Assembly: GCA_900068845.1 (NCBI GenBank)
Contig: CEFQ01000005.1
Coordinates: 1-64,000, forward strand
Direction: 5' to 3'
DNA from: Enterobacter ludwigii
Lineage (GTDB): Bacteria; Pseudomonadota; Gammaproteobacteria; Enterobacterales; Enterobacteriaceae
DNA: 64,000 nt
Part shown: positions 54,616-62,766 of the stretch, piece by piece
Layout: every line of letters starts with the position of its first letter
Position numbering within the stretch: the stretch's first letter is position 1
Program-made: the position numbers and the translations under genes
The notes under the pieces: generated by a model
Told to the model about the DNA's origin: nothing
Databases searched by the model: none
Seen by the model: the letters and a program-made list of their open reading frames with translations, nothing else

Positions 54616-56142
54616 ATGAGTGAACACATGCTGGATCTGTTTGTGATTGGCGGCGGTATCAACGGTGCCGGTATTGCGCGCGATGCGGCCGGCCGCGGTT
54701 TATCGGTAATGATGTGTGAGAAAGATGACCTCGCGCAGGGCACCTCATCGCGTTCCGGCAAGCTGGTACACGGCGGGTTACGTTATCTGGAGTATTACGA
54801 GTTTCGTCTGGTGCGTGAAGCGCTGATCGAGCGTGAAGTGCTGCTCAACGCCGCGCCACACATTATCTGGCCGATGCGTTTTGTCTTGCCGCACAGCCCA
54901 ACCGATCGTCCGGCGTGGCTCGTGCGCCTCGGCCTGTTTCTCTATGACCACCTCGGCGGCCGTCAGAAACTGCCGGGTACGCGCTCGCTGGATTTACAGC
55001 GCGATCCCGAAGGTGCTCCGCTGCTGGACAATTACAGCAAAGGATTCGAATACTCCGATTGCTGGGTTGATGATGCGCGGCTGGTGACGCTGAATGCGCT
55101 GGATGCCGCCGAGCGCGGCGCCGCTATTCTGCCGCGCACGCGCTGCGTGGCGGCGACACGTCATCACGGTAAGTGGGAAATTACCCTGCAGGATGCCAGC
55201 GGTACGCCGCGCACCGTGTTTGCCAAAGTATTGGTGAACGCCGCCGGGCCGTGGGTGCTGGATATCGTCAATCAGGTGACGCACACCAAAAGCAGTCGCA
55301 ACGTGCGGCTGGTCAAGGGCTCGCACATCATCGTGCCGAAATTCTGGGAAGGTCAGCAGGCTTATCTGGTGCAGAACACCGATAAGCGCGTGATCTTTAT
55401 TAACCCGTACGAAGGCGACAAAGCGCTGATCGGCACCACCGACATTCCTTGGCAAGGCAAAGCGGAAGCGGTGACCGCCGACGACAGCGAGCAGCAATAT
55501 CTTATCGACGTGGTGAATCGCTACTTCAAGGTGAAACTGCGCGCCAGCGATGTGATCACGCGCTTCTCCGGCGTGCGTCCGCTGTTTGATGACGGTAAAG
55601 GCAATCCTTCGGCGGTGACGCGTGATTACGTGTTTGATCTCGACGATCAGCAAAATGCCCCGCTGCTGCATGTCTTTGGCGGCAAGATCACCACCTTCCG
55701 CAAGCTGGCCGAACACGCGGTACAGAAACTGGCACCATTCTTCCCCAATATGGGCGCGGACTGGACGCGTGCCGCCACGTTACCGGGCGGCGATATGCCT
55801 CATGCCGATTTCGACAGTTTCTTAGAACAGGTCAAAGCGCGCTGGCCGTGGCTGCCGCAGCCGCTGCGTAAACACTATGCGCGACTGTACGGCACGCGTA
55901 TCGATAAGCTGATCGGTCACGCCACTGCGCTGAACGATCTTGGCCGTCACTTTGGTGGGCAACTGTACGAAGCCGAGGTGCGCTATCTGGTGAAAAACGA
56001 GTGGGCACAACAGGCCGAAGATGTACTGTGGCGCCGCACCAAGCACAAGTTGCACCTCGATGATGCACAGCAACAGGCTTTCACACAGTGGTTCAACGCC
56101 ACCTTTGCTGCTCCCGCGCCGCTGCGTGCGCATGCTGGATAA
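54616..56142 (+). CDS. eryB: Erythritol-4-phosphate dehydrogenase EryB (GlpD-like flavoprotein)
   Basis: 508-residue FAD enzyme of the glycerol-3-phosphate dehydrogenase family. The N-terminal dinucleotide fold is DLFVIGGGINGAGIARDAAGRGL (about 7-29), then KDDLAQGTSSRSGKLVHGGLRYLE (about 36-59). GVRPLFDDG and HVFGGKITTFRKLAEHAV near 350 complete FAD binding. The C-terminal DAO_C domain has AEVRYLVKNEWAQQAEDVLWRRTKHKL. EryB oxidises L-erythritol 4-phosphate to L-3-tetrulose 4-phosphate at the membrane, passing electrons to quinone (known). Starts ten bases after eryA. Confidence 0.88.
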   Translation: MSEHMLDLFVIGGGINGAGIARDAAGRGLSVMMCEKDDLAQGTSSRSGKLVHGGLRYLEYYEFRLVREALIEREVLLNAAPHIIWPMRFVLPHSPTDRPAWLVRLGLFLYDHLGGRQKLPGTRSLDLQRDPEGAPLLDNYSKGFEYSDCWVDDARLVTLNALDAAERGAAILPRTRCVAATRHHGKWEITLQDASGTPRTVFAKVLVNAAGPWVLDIVNQVTHTKSSRNVRLVKGSHIIVPKFWEGQQAYLVQNTDKRVIFINPYEGDKALIGTTDIPWQGKAEAVTADDSEQQYLIDVVNRYFKVKLRASDVITRFSGVRPLFDDGKGNPSAVTRDYVFDLDDQQNAPLLHVFGGKITTFRKLAEHAVQKLAPFFPNMGADWTRAATLPGGDMPHADFDSFLEQVKARWPWLPQPLRKHYARLYGTRIDKLIGHATALNDLGRHFGGQLYEAEVRYLVKNEWAQQAEDVLWRRTKHKLHLDDAQQQAFTQWFNATFAAPAPLRAHAG

Positions 56143-56152
56143 GAGGTGAATC

Positions 56153-57091
56153 ATGCCGTTAACGCTATCACTGAACACTAACCCGCTAGTGAACCGCTTT
56201 GCCGATCCGCACGATTTGATTACCACCGTGGCGCAGCAGATCCGCATTCGTGATCTGCAGCTAACACACGAATTCATTAATCCCGGCTGGCCCGCGGCGA
56301 CCATCACGCGCATGACGCGCCGGATGCAGCAGGCGCTGCGTTCAACCGGCGTGCGCGTGACATCCGGCATGACCGGGCCTTATGGCCGTCTCAACCATTT
56401 TGGCCATCCTGACGTCGAAGTGCGCCGTTATTACGTTGACTGGTTTAAAACCTTCGCGGATATCACGGCGGAACTGGGCGGTGACGCGGTGGGATCGCAG
56501 TTTGCCATCTTCACTCAGCAGGATTTCAACGATGTTGCGCGCCGTGAGACGCTGATCGATATCGCGATGGATTGCTGGGCCGACGTTGCCGAACATGCCA
56601 AAGCCGCCGGATTGAAATACCTGTTTTGGGAACCGATGAGCGTGGGCCGCGAGTTTGGTGAAACTATTCCGGCGTGCTTAGCGCTGCAGCAGCGTTTGAG
56701 CGCGGCCTCGATGGCGTTGCCGATGTGGATGATGGCGGATATCGATCACGGTGATGTCACGTCCGCTGACCCGCGCGATAACGATCCCTACGCGTGGGCG
56801 GAAGCGGTGCCGCGTTACTCGCCGATTATTCATATTAAACAGAGCATGCTGGACAAAGGCGGACACAGACCGTTTACCTTGCAGTACAATACCGGCGGCC
56901 GCATTCAGCCGCAGCCGCTGTTAGATGCACTGGCGCGCGGCGGTGCGCAGGATAATGAAATCTGCCTTGAACTGAGTTTTAAAGAACGCGAGCCAACCGA
57001 CAGCAAGGTGGTGGCCGAGATCGCCGAGAGCGTCGCCTTCTGGGCCGGACATATTGATACCGGCGTGCAGGATCTGCATTTGTCTAATTAA
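56153..57091 (+). CDS. eryC: EryC-type tetrulose-4-phosphate epimerase (TIM barrel)
   Basis: 312-residue xylose-isomerase-like barrel. Metal-site candidates: LTHEFINPG (about 38), GLKYLFWEPMSVGREFG (about 153-169), MMADIDHGDV (about 195-204), PIIHIKQS and CLELSFKERE. This arrangement fits EryC, described in Brucella as the racemase turning L-3-tetrulose 4-phosphate into D-3-tetrulose 4-phosphate (known). It lies ten bases after eryB. Only about the fold is shared with the OiaC-like protein at 5872. Confidence 0.83.
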   Translation: MPLTLSLNTNPLVNRFADPHDLITTVAQQIRIRDLQLTHEFINPGWPAATITRMTRRMQQALRSTGVRVTSGMTGPYGRLNHFGHPDVEVRRYYVDWFKTFADITAELGGDAVGSQFAIFTQQDFNDVARRETLIDIAMDCWADVAEHAKAAGLKYLFWEPMSVGREFGETIPACLALQQRLSAASMALPMWMMADIDHGDVTSADPRDNDPYAWAEAVPRYSPIIHIKQSMLDKGGHRPFTLQYNTGGRIQPQPLLDALARGGAQDNEICLELSFKEREPTDSKVVAEIAESVAFWAGHIDTGVQDLHLSN

Positions 57092-57106
57092 CAGGATGTA
57101 CAAACA

Positions 57107-58060
57107 ATGAAACCGGCACCAACCTCGACTGAACGCGACGAATCTCTGGCGCTGCGCGCCGCCTGGCTGCACTACGTCGGCGGTTTAACGCAGGCGGAAG
57201 TGGCGAAACGACTCGGGCTGCCGTCGGTGAAAACGCACCGTATGATTGCGCGCATGGTGGCAGAAGGCGCGGTAAAAGTGTCGATTGATGGCGATATCGT
57301 CGCCTGCGTCGCGTTAGAAGATCGGCTGCGTGCGAAATTCGCCCTGAACTTTTGTCATGTCGCGCCCGATCTCGGTGAAGAAGGTTTACCGGTGCGCGCA
57401 TTGGGTATGGCGGGCGCGGATTACCTGCGTAACCTGCTCAGTGCGTCGCCCTCTACCACGCTGGGTCTGGGACATGGCCGCACCCTTTCCGCCGCCATCC
57501 ACCAATTGCCGCGTATCGATGCACCACATATGCGCTTTGTCTCACTGCTCGGCTGTTTAACCCGCAACTACGCGCTCAATCCCCACGATGTAATGCATCG
57601 CATTGCTGAGAAAACCGGTGCGCAGGCTTACATGATGCCGGTACCTTTTTTTGCGAATACTCAGGAAGACCGCGACGTGCTACTGGCGCAGCGCGGCGTG
57701 AGCGAAGTGTTTGCCATGGCGGCGCAGAGTGAAGTCAAACTGGTGGGAATTGGTACCGTGGAGCCCGCCGCTCAGTTGGTTGAAGCGGGCATGATTGATG
57801 AAGCGGAGATCAATGATATCTCCTCATCCGGCGCGGTCGGAGAACTGCTGGGTCACTTCTTCGATGCCAACGGACAGATGATCCGCACCAACCTGACGGC
57901 ACGCACTTTGTCGGTGGATCTCGATCTTTCGCATCGCGCTGAGATTGTCGCCCTTGCGGGCGGCAGCAGTAAAATCGATGCCATTCGCGCGGTGCTGGCC
58001 AGCGGGCTGGTAACGGGGTTGATTACCGATGAAGTGACGGCACTGGCGCTGGTGGGGTAA
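57107..58060 (+). CDS. eryD: SorC-family regulator EryD
   Basis: 317 residues. The helix-turn-helix is YVGGLTQAEVAKRLGLPSVKTHRMIARMVAEGAV (about 22-55). The effector domain has TTLGLGHGRTLSAAIHQLP (about 116-134), FVSLLGCLTRN and ALAGGSSKIDAIRAVLASG (about 283-301). In Brucella, EryD represses eryABCD and is relieved by erythritol (known). Fourth gene of the operon, 15 bases after eryC. Confidence 0.88.
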   Translation: MKPAPTSTERDESLALRAAWLHYVGGLTQAEVAKRLGLPSVKTHRMIARMVAEGAVKVSIDGDIVACVALEDRLRAKFALNFCHVAPDLGEEGLPVRALGMAGADYLRNLLSASPSTTLGLGHGRTLSAAIHQLPRIDAPHMRFVSLLGCLTRNYALNPHDVMHRIAEKTGAQAYMMPVPFFANTQEDRDVLLAQRGVSEVFAMAAQSEVKLVGIGTVEPAAQLVEAGMIDEAEINDISSSGAVGELLGHFFDANGQMIRTNLTARTLSVDLDLSHRAEIVALAGGSSKIDAIRAVLASGLVTGLITDEVTALALVG

Positions 58061-58129
58061 TGGTGAGCTGATTAATGGGTCACCATAAATGGCGTCATGC
58101 CGAACAGTTAAGCACCGTATCTAATCACC

Positions 58130-58187
58130 GCACATTCCGTAGCCGCGCGATTTATCGCGCAATGAATTGCGCCGCTACAATATGTGC
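58130..58187. repeat. Intergenic palindrome, GTAGCGGCGC family, copy 4
   Basis: GCACATTCCGTAGCCGCGCGA and TTGCGCCGCTACAATATGTGC form the same 58-base hairpin as copy 1 at 7634, differing at a few positions. It lies between the converging eryD and DeoR genes. Confidence 0.85.
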
Positions 58188-58229
58188 GCTCGGTAATAGG
58201 GTTTCATCTCTTAACTGACAAGCATTACA

Positions 58230-58248
58230 CCATAAATGGCGACCCTAC
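58230..58248. repeat. Half copy of the GGTCGCCAT family
   Basis: ACCATAAATGGCGACCCTAC matches the right arm and tail of the unit at 48319. A degraded relative GGGTCACCATAAATGGCGTC is at 58077-58096. Confidence 0.65.
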
Positions 58249-58253
58249 GTTTT

Positions 58254-58997
58254 TTACGACACCAAACTCACTTCCACGCCCTTCTCCTGCAGCGCCTTTT
58301 GATAAACAAGCGCCAGCTCGGCGTCGGTGATCACCTGTTTAAATGGCTGCGTGGGGGCCAGCGCAAACGGATGAATCTGGCCAAACTTAGAGGAATCCGT
58401 TAATGCGATAGTGTGCGTGGGTTTTTCCATGATGGCATTCATCACGTCACAGCGCAGCATATCGCGGCCGGTAAAGCCGGTGATCGCATCCCAGCCATCA
58501 ATCCCGATAAACGCCTTATGGAAATTCAGGTGCTGAATACATAAACGCGTCAGCGGCCCCACTACCGACTCGCTGCTTTTCTGAAAAAGACCGCCAAGGA
58601 TGATGACATCGCCGCCCTTTTCGCGCATCAAGCCCGCAATGTAATGGCTCACGGTAATGATGGTGATATCGTTGCGTTCACTCAGTTCACGCGCCAGTAA
58701 TGCGTTGGTGCTGCCGCCCTCGATAAATACCGTTTCACCGCTGTTCACCAACGATGCCGCGTACTCGGCCAAACGCTTTTTCACCGCGAAGCGGGTTTGC
58801 ATGCGCGCGCCCACGTCATCACTTTCTGGCGCCACGGCAGAGCCGTGCACGCGGCGCAGAAAGCCACCTTTCTCCAGGTGATTGAGATCCTGGCGAACCG
58901 TCACTTCCGAGACGCCAGTGATGTGCGCCAGCTCATTGACGCTGACGCTGCCGCGCTCGCTAACCAAGTGGATAATCTGCTGATGACGTGCGTTCAT
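58254..58997 (-). CDS. yciT: DeoR-family regulator, YciT-like
   Basis: 247 residues close to E. coli YciT over the whole length: HTH SVSVNELAHITGVSEVTVRQDLNHLEKGGFLRR (about 17-49), IEGGSTNALLARELSE (about 94), VGPLTRLCIQHLNFHKAFIGIDGW and FTGRDMLRCDVMNAIMEK, ALTDSSKFG. DeoR sensors bind phosphorylated sugars. YciT has been tied to osmotic gene control in E. coli. Its place beside eryD raises a second regulatory input on the polyol genes (inference). Converges with eryD across two palindromic repeats. Confidence 0.85.
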   Translation of the reverse strand: MNARHQQIIHLVSERGSVSVNELAHITGVSEVTVRQDLNHLEKGGFLRRVHGSAVAPESDDVGARMQTRFAVKKRLAEYAASLVNSGETVFIEGGSTNALLARELSERNDITIITVSHYIAGLMREKGGDVIILGGLFQKSSESVVGPLTRLCIQHLNFHKAFIGIDGWDAITGFTGRDMLRCDVMNAIMEKPTHTIALTDSSKFGQIHPFALAPTQPFKQVITDAELALVYQKALQEKGVEVSLVS

Positions 58998-59039
58998 AAC
59001 ACCCGCTGTTGTGAAATTTTTGCCAAGCTTACCAGAAAT

Positions 59040-60302
59040 TTAACCCAAGCCCAGACTGCGGCGACCATTGGCATTTAACGCGTCGAGGGTGAAACGATCG
59101 CGCCATTGCGTTTCGTAATCCTCCTGCGGGAAATCGCCTGGCGACGCACCCGTCGACAGCGCCTGCGCCACTTTTGTCGCGTATGCCGCATTTTTCTCGC
59201 ACAGCGGCGCGGCGGGAATGTACATCACGTTGCCCCAGCCTTGCTGATCCTCTACCGGCGCGACCGAGTGGATAACATCGCAGTGCCACCAGACCGAATC
59301 CCCCGCTTGCAACGCGGGAATAGAACACAATCCTGCAATCAGTTCCGGATGCCATTGCGCGGAAACGGGCAGCACTTTACCCGGCGCAACGCCGCACAGC
59401 TCATCTTCCGGTACATCTTTCAACAACGGACGCAGCAGCATATAGGCCATCGCTTCTGGCACCGGCACCACATGCAGTAAGCCCTGACCAATCTGCATAT
59501 CCGACAGCGCGGTCCAGCCCTGGAAAGTGCGGAATGCCGAGCACTTGGTGGTGGTGCCCGATTGATACTCATTCACTTCGGTGCGATGCGCCGCATCCCA
59601 GGGATCGTATTGATCAAACTGGTTGGTGAAGATTTTACTGAACACCTGCTGATACGCCGGCAATAACCAACGCTCCAGCGCGCCCGAATCGGTGTGCGCG
59701 CCGAGGCCTTTTGAGGTGGTGCCCGGTAAACGGCGGCGAATACGATCGGGATAAATGATGCTGACATCAGGATCGAACCAGCGCGTGCCACGTGATTCAA
59801 ACTTCCACAGGCGATTGAGGAAAGATTGCGTTTGGGCCATGGCATCGCTTTGGCGCGCTGACATCTGCGCATCGCTCCAGTAAATCGGATAGATTTCCGG
59901 ACGTGATGCGTCGAGGTTGCCGAAGAAGTTATCGCCCGGCCCTTTGTAGACGTTGTCGAAATCATTGTCATCAAGATACTTGAGCATCGACGCGTCCCAG
60001 GCCAGCGCCTGCTCGCGCGGGAAAGTCTGCTTAACCACCACGCATCCGCGTCGACGAATATGATCCCTTACCTCATCACTGATGCGTCCTGCGGCGATAT
60101 CATCCTGGCTTATTTGTGGCCACGCGCTGCCGTTTCGCGCCTCTTCCGCGCGAGCAGCGGCGATTTCACTCACGATTTTGCTTTTGACTTGTTCAAACAG
60201 ACCTTCGACATCACCGATCTGCTCTCTCAGCGCTATTTTCATCTGACGAATGTTGTGTTTGAAATCATCGGGTTGTTGCAATGAAGTGAAAGTGTGATTC
60301 AT
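59040..60302 (-). CDS. ybiU: DUF1479 protein, YbiU-like putative 2-oxoglutarate/Fe oxygenase
   Basis: 420 residues, the length of E. coli YbiU. The fold resembles phytanoyl-CoA-type dioxygenases: GAHTDSGALERWL supplies the HxD iron ligands (about 215), WWHCDVIHSVAPV the distal His (about 336-348), and NVMYIPAAPLCEKNA follows. Substrate unknown. Monocistronic; the start lacks a competing upstream ATG. Confidence 0.82.
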   Translation of the reverse strand: MNHTFTSLQQPDDFKHNIRQMKIALREQIGDVEGLFEQVKSKIVSEIAAARAEEARNGSAWPQISQDDIAAGRISDEVRDHIRRRGCVVVKQTFPREQALAWDASMLKYLDDNDFDNVYKGPGDNFFGNLDASRPEIYPIYWSDAQMSARQSDAMAQTQSFLNRLWKFESRGTRWFDPDVSIIYPDRIRRRLPGTTSKGLGAHTDSGALERWLLPAYQQVFSKIFTNQFDQYDPWDAAHRTEVNEYQSGTTTKCSAFRTFQGWTALSDMQIGQGLLHVVPVPEAMAYMLLRPLLKDVPEDELCGVAPGKVLPVSAQWHPELIAGLCSIPALQAGDSVWWHCDVIHSVAPVEDQQGWGNVMYIPAAPLCEKNAAYATKVAQALSTGASPGDFPQEDYETQWRDRFTLDALNANGRRSLGLG

Positions 60303-60419
60303 GAGATACTCCGATTTGTTAACCTGAATGCTTCATTCGAAACTTATTTTCTATTCATTCATAACAAAAGCGGAGCATTTAACAACCATGAAACACTTAA
60401 ACAATGATGCTGCTCACAT

Positions 60420-60944
60420 TTAAATGCGCTGTTGAGTTTCAAATGAAAGTGGGAGCGCTTGTAGAATGGCATCCACACACTGCTGGGCCGACAGGATTGC
60501 GCTATCAAGCTGCAGGTGATCGCGTTCCCATGGCTGGTACTCTCGCTGCTCAACCGCCTGCCAGTCCGGCAGCTTCAAGTCTTTAATATCGGAAACGCGA
60601 TTTTCGACGCGAAAGCGATGTTTGTTGCGATCGGAACAGATCACTTCGACTTCCAGCAGCGGCGAGCCGCTTAACAAGGCGATATCGCGATAAGCATTGC
60701 GGATCAGTTGCAAGTCGTTTACCGAGTCGGTAATGACGGTGGAACCGAGTAGCAAATTCTCGCGCGCCAATCCGTAGAGGACGAAATACCCTTCCGGGCC
60801 GATAGCATTCTCGCTCTCTTTTACCGATCGCAGCGCCTGTTCGATGGTATCCACGCGTAAATAAACCGCACCAAGCTGCTGCGCCAATAGCCGTGCAATG
60901 GTGCTTTTGCCGGTGCCGGGTAATCCGCTAAAAGTGATGAGCAT
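60420..60944 (-). CDS. P-loop AAA/kinase-like protein
   Basis: 174-residue soluble nucleotide-binding protein. Walker A ITFSGLPGTGKSTIARLL lies at the N-terminus, DTIEQALR supplies a substrate-site Asp near residue 35, and TVITDSVNDLQLIRNAYRDIA resembles the lid region of gluconate/shikimate-type small kinases (zeta-toxin-like AAA_33 group). The phosphoacceptor is unknown. The ATG at 60944 has AGGAAT upstream and starts the beta strand before the P-loop; 60965 is rejected. Confidence 0.75.
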   Translation of the reverse strand: MLITFSGLPGTGKSTIARLLAQQLGAVYLRVDTIEQALRSVKESENAIGPEGYFVLYGLARENLLLGSTVITDSVNDLQLIRNAYRDIALLSGSPLLEVEVICSDRNKHRFRVENRVSDIKDLKLPDWQAVEQREYQPWERDHLQLDSAILSAQQCVDAILQALPLSFETQQRI

Positions 60945-61439
60945 GAATTCATTCCTGTTTTGCAAAAGACATTACCGATGCGCTGAGTTGCATGAGCACA
61001 GCAACGTTTCAACCTCAGTTTTATAGACCAATAACACCCTTTAAGTGAACACAATTACAACCACGGATGGTTTGCATAACAATTAGTTCATCTTCCGTCC
61101 TTTAATACTGCTCCAGCGACTACGATCTCATGCAGGCGTACTGGAACTGGAGCATCTCATGCGCATCCCTGCGGCTCGTCCTGGAATCCTTCACTCGTTC
61201 AGCGGGCTCGGATGTCGCCTCAACACCCACGCTGCAACATCAATGCTTATCTCCTAATCACTGTCGCTGTAACGCTTGTAGGGTCGCCATTCATGGCGAC
61301 CAGGTTCGCATAAACCTTCAGCCAGCGAAATTCCAGACCAGATATTGCATTCACAGGCGGCGGTGTTGGGCGCCATCCGCAGCGCCGAGCGCAGAGTGAC
61401 GGCCCGGATGAGCCGACACGACGTCGGCGAAAGCGCGGC
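60945..61439. other. Degenerate intergenic stretch
   Basis: About 500 bases without a supported gene. It contains the GGTCGCCAT repeat at 61278-61301 and, just before 61440, a short frame ending ILHSQAAVLGAIRSAERR... whose TGA overlaps the following ATG. That frame is not recognised and looks like the tail of a decayed gene. Confidence 0.4.
61278..61301. repeat. Intergenic palindrome, GGTCGCCAT family, copy 3
   Basis: GTAG precedes the perfect 20-base palindrome GGTCGCCATTCATGGCGACC at 61282-61301, matching 48319-48338 at all but the central base. Confidence 0.85.
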
Positions 61440-61745
61440 ATGAGCCAGGGATGGCATCACGCCGCTTACAGCGATCTCGAGTTGCGCTACCTGATTGAGC
61501 ATGAACAGGTGTGTCAGTTGGAGGATTTGCTGGTGCGCCGTACCGCGCTGGCGATTTGTGGTGAACTTAGCGCGCCGCTGGTGCAGGAGATCGCCCAGAT
61601 AATGGCAATGACACTCGGGTGGAGCGACAGCGAATGCGCGCAGCAACTGCAACGCGGCTGCGCCAATCTGGCGCGGTTGCACGGACTCACCGGTCTTAAT
61701 CCCACGGTTTTTCCGGAAGAACCGCGTCATGCGAGTCACCCATAA
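61440..61745 (+). pseudogene. Orphan C-terminal domain of a GlpD/GlpA-type dehydrogenase
   Basis: 101 codons encode only the DAO_C domain of FAD glycerol-3-phosphate dehydrogenases: LELRYLIEHEQVCQLEDLLVRRTALAICGEL, then QEIAQIMAMTLGWSDSECAQQLQRGC. The same region in EryB (about residues 440-470) shows LRYLV/EDVLWRR-type equivalents, but this fragment keeps the longer helical tail seen in GlpA/GlpO forms. The entire FAD-binding body is absent upstream. Likely a remnant of a lost second dehydrogenase; a short expressed protein is less likely. Confidence 0.65.
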
Positions 61746-61850
61746 CGCTACAGGGATCAGCGAGCTGTGCGAAGAAGTGAGTTGATTTTACTGGCTTCAT
61801 TGCCCTCTCGCTGCTAATCATGGAAGTATTACCTCTTTAAGGATATCCGC

Positions 61851-62180
61851 ATGCAGATCAATCAGCTTCCTTTCGGCATCACCACCTGGAACGACGTCGA
61901 GCCTGAAAACCATCCCGGCGATAAAGGCTTTGCACTGTGGCGCACTCAGCACTTTGGTGATATTCGGGTGAGGATGGTGGAGTATTCACCGGGCTATCTG
62001 GCGGATCATTGGTGCAGTAAAGGCCATATTCTGCTGTGTCTCGAAGGGGAAATGGTGACCGAACTGGATGATGGTCGTTCCTTCACGCTCACGCCGGGTG
62101 TCAGTTATCAGGTTGCGGACAATGCAGAAGCGCACCGATCTTCAACCGTGAACGGGGCAACATTATTTATTGTTGACTAG
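61851..62180 (+). CDS. DHCW-motif cupin-fold protein
   Basis: 109 residues, single cupin barrel. The name-giving DHWCSKGHILLCLEGEMVTELDDG segment lies near residues 46-70, and a C-terminal ADNAEAHRSSTV carries the last His. The family (DHCW motif cupin) is common in proteobacteria; function unknown. A GGATAT stretch, not a strong ribosome site, precedes the ATG. Confidence 0.8.
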   Translation: MQINQLPFGITTWNDVEPENHPGDKGFALWRTQHFGDIRVRMVEYSPGYLADHWCSKGHILLCLEGEMVTELDDGRSFTLTPGVSYQVADNAEAHRSSTVNGATLFIVD

Positions 62181-62250
62181 CAGCCGGTGAGTTTTCCGGG
62201 CGTACAAAAAATGACAACCTCTGCGCGGTAATGTACACTTGAGCTATCAA

Positions 62251-62268
62251 AATGTTCAAATGAACATT
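62251..62268. promoter_or_regulatory. Operator of the Xre-RES toxin-antitoxin pair
   Basis: AATGTTCA and TGAACATT flank a central AA, 15 bases before the antitoxin start. An 18-base palindrome at this place is the expected autoregulatory site. Confidence 0.75.
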
Positions 62269-62283
62269 AATCAGGAGGTTGTT

Positions 62284-62766
62284 ATGACAACTGCATCGCC
62301 ATTCAATCACGGCAATGCTGCGCGCGTCTTCGATCCCACGCTGATCCAACACGTCCATCGCTCTTTTATGGATCAAATGGGGTTGCCGCGTAATCCGCTG
62401 AAAGCACACCAACTGATCACCGAAGGATTGGACGTCGGCATCGTTGAGCGCGCGGCAACGGTACTGAAAGCGACGCCGCTGGATGTTGCCCAAATGGTCT
62501 CGATCGATCGCAATACATATCGCCGCCGTGAGAAAGCCGGGTCGCAGCTCTCCGTGGAGCAAGGCGCACGGGTGTATCAGGTGTTCGAAATTCTGGATGC
62601 CGTGCTGCAATTATTTGCCGGTGACGTTGACGCTGCTATGCACTGGATGTATCAACCTGCGTTGGCACTGGATGATGCATTGCCCATGGAGATGCTGAGC
62701 ACGCCTGCGGGCTGCGATGCGGTGTTAACGCTGATTGGCCGCCTGGAACACGGAGTAATTGTGTAA
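62284..62766 (+). CDS. Xre-type antitoxin with MbcA/ParS/Xre toxin-binding domain
   Basis: 160 residues. The N-terminal Xre-like region has ITEGLDVGIVERAATVLKATPLDVAQMVSIDRNTYRRREKAG (about 40-80). The C-terminal DUF2384 domain reads VYQVFEILDAVLQLFAGDVDAAMHWMYQPALALDDALPMEMLSTPAGCDAVLTLIGRLEHG. It neutralises the RES partner and represses the operon (known). ATG 62284 has AGGAGG; the frame start at 62239 overlaps the operator. Stop and next start overlap (TAATG). Confidence 0.9.
   Translation: MTTASPFNHGNAARVFDPTLIQHVHRSFMDQMGLPRNPLKAHQLITEGLDVGIVERAATVLKATPLDVAQMVSIDRNTYRRREKAGSQLSVEQGARVYQVFEILDAVLQLFAGDVDAAMHWMYQPALALDDALPMEMLSTPAGCDAVLTLIGRLEHGVIV

Noticed and set aside
7634..58187. ERIC or CRISPR interpretation of the repeated hairpins
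   Set aside because: The sequence does not resemble the ERIC core, copies are dispersed rather than regularly spaced, and there are no spacers or cas genes.
61254..61739. Minus-strand frame of 161 codons opposite the GlpD C-terminal fragment
   Set aside because: The plus strand carries a recognisable DAO_C domain; the minus translation has no recognisable features.
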